Assembly (NCBI GenBank): GCA_039000685.1
Contig: JAWBNW010000028.1
Coordinates: 1 to 7,307, forward strand
Origin: JAVZGQ01 sp039000685
GTDB lineage: Archaea; Aenigmatarchaeota; Aenigmatarchaeia; CG10238-14; SCSR01
DNA length: 7,307 nt
Direction of reading: 5' to 3'
Part shown: positions 5,865 through 7,307 of the stretch, one piece after another
Layout: the number at the start of each line of letters is the position of its first letter
Position numbering within the stretch: the stretch's first letter is position 1
Position numbers and translations under genes: made by a program
The notes under the pieces: generated by a model
The model's database searches: none
What the model was told of the DNA's origin: nothing
Seen by the model: only the letters and a program-made list of their open reading frames with translations

Positions 5865-6965
5865 TTGCTTCCTCCTGCTTTACCTAGTGGAAAGAAAATC
5901 CTTTGGAAGCAAGTCGATCCTGAGAGAATTGAAGTTTATGTTGACAAAAATTCAGCAAGAGGTGGCAATGCTAAACCGATTGTGATCAAGAGATTTATTG
6001 AAATAAATGAATTGCTTTTCGAAGGTTTGGGACTAAGATTTGGGGATGGAATAAAATTGCAAGGTGGGTTACCCAAAGTATATGGATTCTCTAATACCAA
6101 CTTAGAGCTTATAAAGTATTTTCTGAAATTTGCTAAAGAAAGTTTTGGGATTGAGCCAAAAGAATTTAGAGTCGCCATAACAATGCCACCAAGCTTATCC
6201 AGCAAATTGGAAGAAATTGAATCTAACATCTCAAGAGAATTGAGTATTCCTAGGAAAAATTTCTATAAAACTAGAATTTTAGAAAGAAGGAATAAACCGA
6301 TAATAGATATTAAAATAAATTCCACGTTGCTTGGTTTAATTTTGAATTTGTTGTTTGATAATTTGCAACCACTGTTATTTTCAAATGAACTTTTTTGTGC
6401 TGGCATATTAAGAGGTATAATTGCTTCTGAAGCAAACGTAAGTCTTTTACCAGGCCAAAATAAACTAAGAGAAATAACCATAGCTGGAAAAGAAAAATCG
6501 AAAAGAGATTTTATTCGACAACTATTATTCAAATTAAAAATCATTCCAGATAAAGATAAAGAAATACCTGGACAAGAATGCGTCTTAATCACAGGCTTGT
6601 CCAACTTTAAACTTATTGAAAAATGGAATTTGTGTGTTTTGCAACCCGAAAAACAAAATGATTTCAAAAAAGGTATTTCAAATTTTAAAGTTGTGCAATC
6701 AAGAAAAGGTGAATTGAGATTAAAAGTTTTGCAACTTCTCTCTGAAAAGCCTAGAACAAGGCAAGAATTGGGCAAATTATTGAATAGATCTCCAGATACA
6801 GTAAAAACAGAAGCTCTTTATATTTTAGAAAAACAAGGCTTGGTAGAAGGGGGAGAAATTACTAGCAAAGCAAGACTATGGAAAATCACGGAAAAGGGAT
6901 TGAATTTGCTTAAAGATGAAAATGCCCTTGAAAAGCTAAGATCAAAATCGTCTACTCTTCCCTAG
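5865..6965 (+). CDS. LAGLIDADG-fold protein with C-terminal winged helix, probable regulator
   Basis: TTG 5865 is the first conventional start in frame, giving 366 residues, but the frame continues upstream and the real N-terminus is probably about 12-15 residues longer. The LAGLIDADG-like core has two motif helices: ELLFEGLGLRFGDG (49-62, acidic residue D61) and AGILRGIIASEAN (179-191, acidic residue E189). The VYGFSNTNLELIKYFLKF stretch (72-89) is typical of the strand and helix after motif 1. A winged helix follows at about 280-355: ELRLKVLQLLSEKPRTRQEL, a recognition helix around RSPDTVKTEALYIL, and a wing near ARLWKITEKG. There are no intein splicing blocks. This layout recalls WhiA-type regulators (LAGLIDADG plus HTH), so DNA-binding control is likelier than homing, although both acidic residues are present. 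The 3' end overlaps the convergent TFB gene by 14 bp. Confidence 0.75.
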   Translation: MLPPALPSGKKILWKQVDPERIEVYVDKNSARGGNAKPIVIKRFIEINELLFEGLGLRFGDGIKLQGGLPKVYGFSNTNLELIKYFLKFAKESFGIEPKEFRVAITMPPSLSSKLEEIESNISRELSIPRKNFYKTRILERRNKPIIDIKINSTLLGLILNLLFDNLQPLLFSNELFCAGILRGIIASEANVSLLPGQNKLREITIAGKEKSKRDFIRQLLFKLKIIPDKDKEIPGQECVLITGLSNFKLIEKWNLCVLQPEKQNDFKKGISNFKVVQSRKGELRLKVLQLLSEKPRTRQELGKLLNRSPDTVKTEALYILEKQGLVEGGEITSKARLWKITEKGLNLLKDENALEKLRSKSSTLP

Positions 6966-7307
6966 CTTTCTTTTCCACTTCCTCTTCAATCCCAAGCTTC
7001 TCAACAAGCTCTTTTTGTCTGTTTCTTATGGTCACTTCTGTGACACCTACGATGTCAGCGACTTCTCTTTGTGTCCTCTTTTCCCCAACAAGAACAGATG
7101 CAATGTAAATTGCAGCTGCTGCCACTCCAGTTGGTCCTTTACCAGAAGTTATTTCCGACTTCTTGGCTTTCTTCAAAATTTCAATTGCTTTTGCTTGAAC
7201 TCTATCGCTCAACCCAAGCATTGAGCAGAAACGAGGAACAAAAGTTATCGGATCTGCAGGCAAAATCCTGACATCAAGTTCTCTAGCTATGTAGCGGTAA
7301 GTTCTCC
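6952..7307 (-). CDS. tfb: Transcription initiation factor TFB, C-terminal part (runs off the window)
   Basis: The minus-strand frame is open to the window edge and reads RTYRYIARELDVRILPADP at its visible N-terminal end. The true start therefore lies beyond the window, and the TTG at 7263 is internal. About 118 codons are visible, covering the end of the first cyclin-like repeat linker and the whole second repeat. Family hallmarks are GPTGVAAAAIYIA and the HTH segment RTQREVADIVGVTEVTIRNRQKEL, whose recognition helix contacts the BRE upstream of the TATA box. TFB bridges TBP on the promoter and RNA polymerase. The glutamine in RNRQKEL replaces the tyrosine usual in many homologues. The N-terminal zinc ribbon and B-reader are outside the window. 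The stop at 6952 lies within the convergent LAGLIDADG gene. Confidence 0.95.
   Translation of the reverse strand, partial: RTYRYIARELDVRILPADPITFVPRFCSMLGLSDRVQAKAIEILKKAKKSEITSGKGPTGVAAAAIYIASVLVGEKRTQREVADIVGVTEVTIRNRQKELVEKLGIEEEVEKKAREE

Noticed and set aside
6263..6775. A 170-residue open frame on the minus strand
   Set aside because: It lies wholly opposite the LAGLIDADG-wHTH gene, has low-complexity hydrophobic/serine composition and no recognisable domain, whereas the plus-strand frame has clear motifs.
5865..6965. An intein or intron-encoded homing endonuclease
   Set aside because: No Hint splicing blocks or terminal His-Asn are seen, the frame is not inserted in a host gene, and a winged helix follows the LAGLIDADG core.
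1..7307. tRNA, rRNA, CRISPR repeats or insertion sequences
   Set aside because: No cloverleaf, T-loop consensus, regularly spaced repeats, transposase motifs or flanking inverted repeats were visible on either strand.

Overview
The window looks like a piece of an AT-rich archaeal chromosome, most plausibly from a DPANN-type lineage; the exact phylum cannot be read from the sequence. The archaeal assignment rests on five things. A gene running off the right edge encodes the C-terminal half of transcription factor B (TFB). There is an archaeal-type AMMECR1 protein. Several first-in-transcript genes have a TATA-like box about 25-30 nt before the start codon (leaderless style), while operon-internal genes have GAGGT-type Shine-Dalgarno sites. 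Arginine is mostly AGA/AGG. Genes are short and densely packed.

Left block (about 1-3611, plus strand): a 5'-truncated protein resembling the endonuclease IV / xylose isomerase-like TIM barrel. It is followed by a three-gene cassette: a nucleotidyltransferase fused to a HEPN-like helical domain, a small four-cysteine protein of unknown function, and a second, longer nucleotidyltransferase paralogue with two tandem HEPN-like units. A T-rich terminator-like tract closes the block. This is the least ordinary part of the window. The two fusions are clear paralogues. Only one of the three HEPN-like units keeps the RX4H RNase motif, and both nucleotidyltransferase domains keep GS and DxD but appear to lack the third acidic residue. 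They may form a paired active/inactive or regulator/effector set, but that is inference.

Middle block (3654-5767): a GNAT acetyltransferase (plus) converges on an AMMECR1-domain protein (minus). The AMMECR1 gene diverges from a zincin-like protein in which the expected HExxH reads EExxH. The two divergent genes appear to share one palindromic TATA element midway between their starts. A DUF488 protein follows the zincin-like gene.

Right block (about 5807-7307): a LAGLIDADG-fold protein with a C-terminal winged helix, probably a DNA-binding regulator with a general resemblance to the LAGLIDADG+HTH layout of WhiA, converges on and overlaps by 14 bp the TFB gene. Its 5' end is odd: the best ribosome-binding site and GTG lie in a different frame from the body, and removing one base would join them.

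No tRNA, rRNA, CRISPR array, insertion sequence or intein was seen. No gene-free stretch exceeds about 100 bases.
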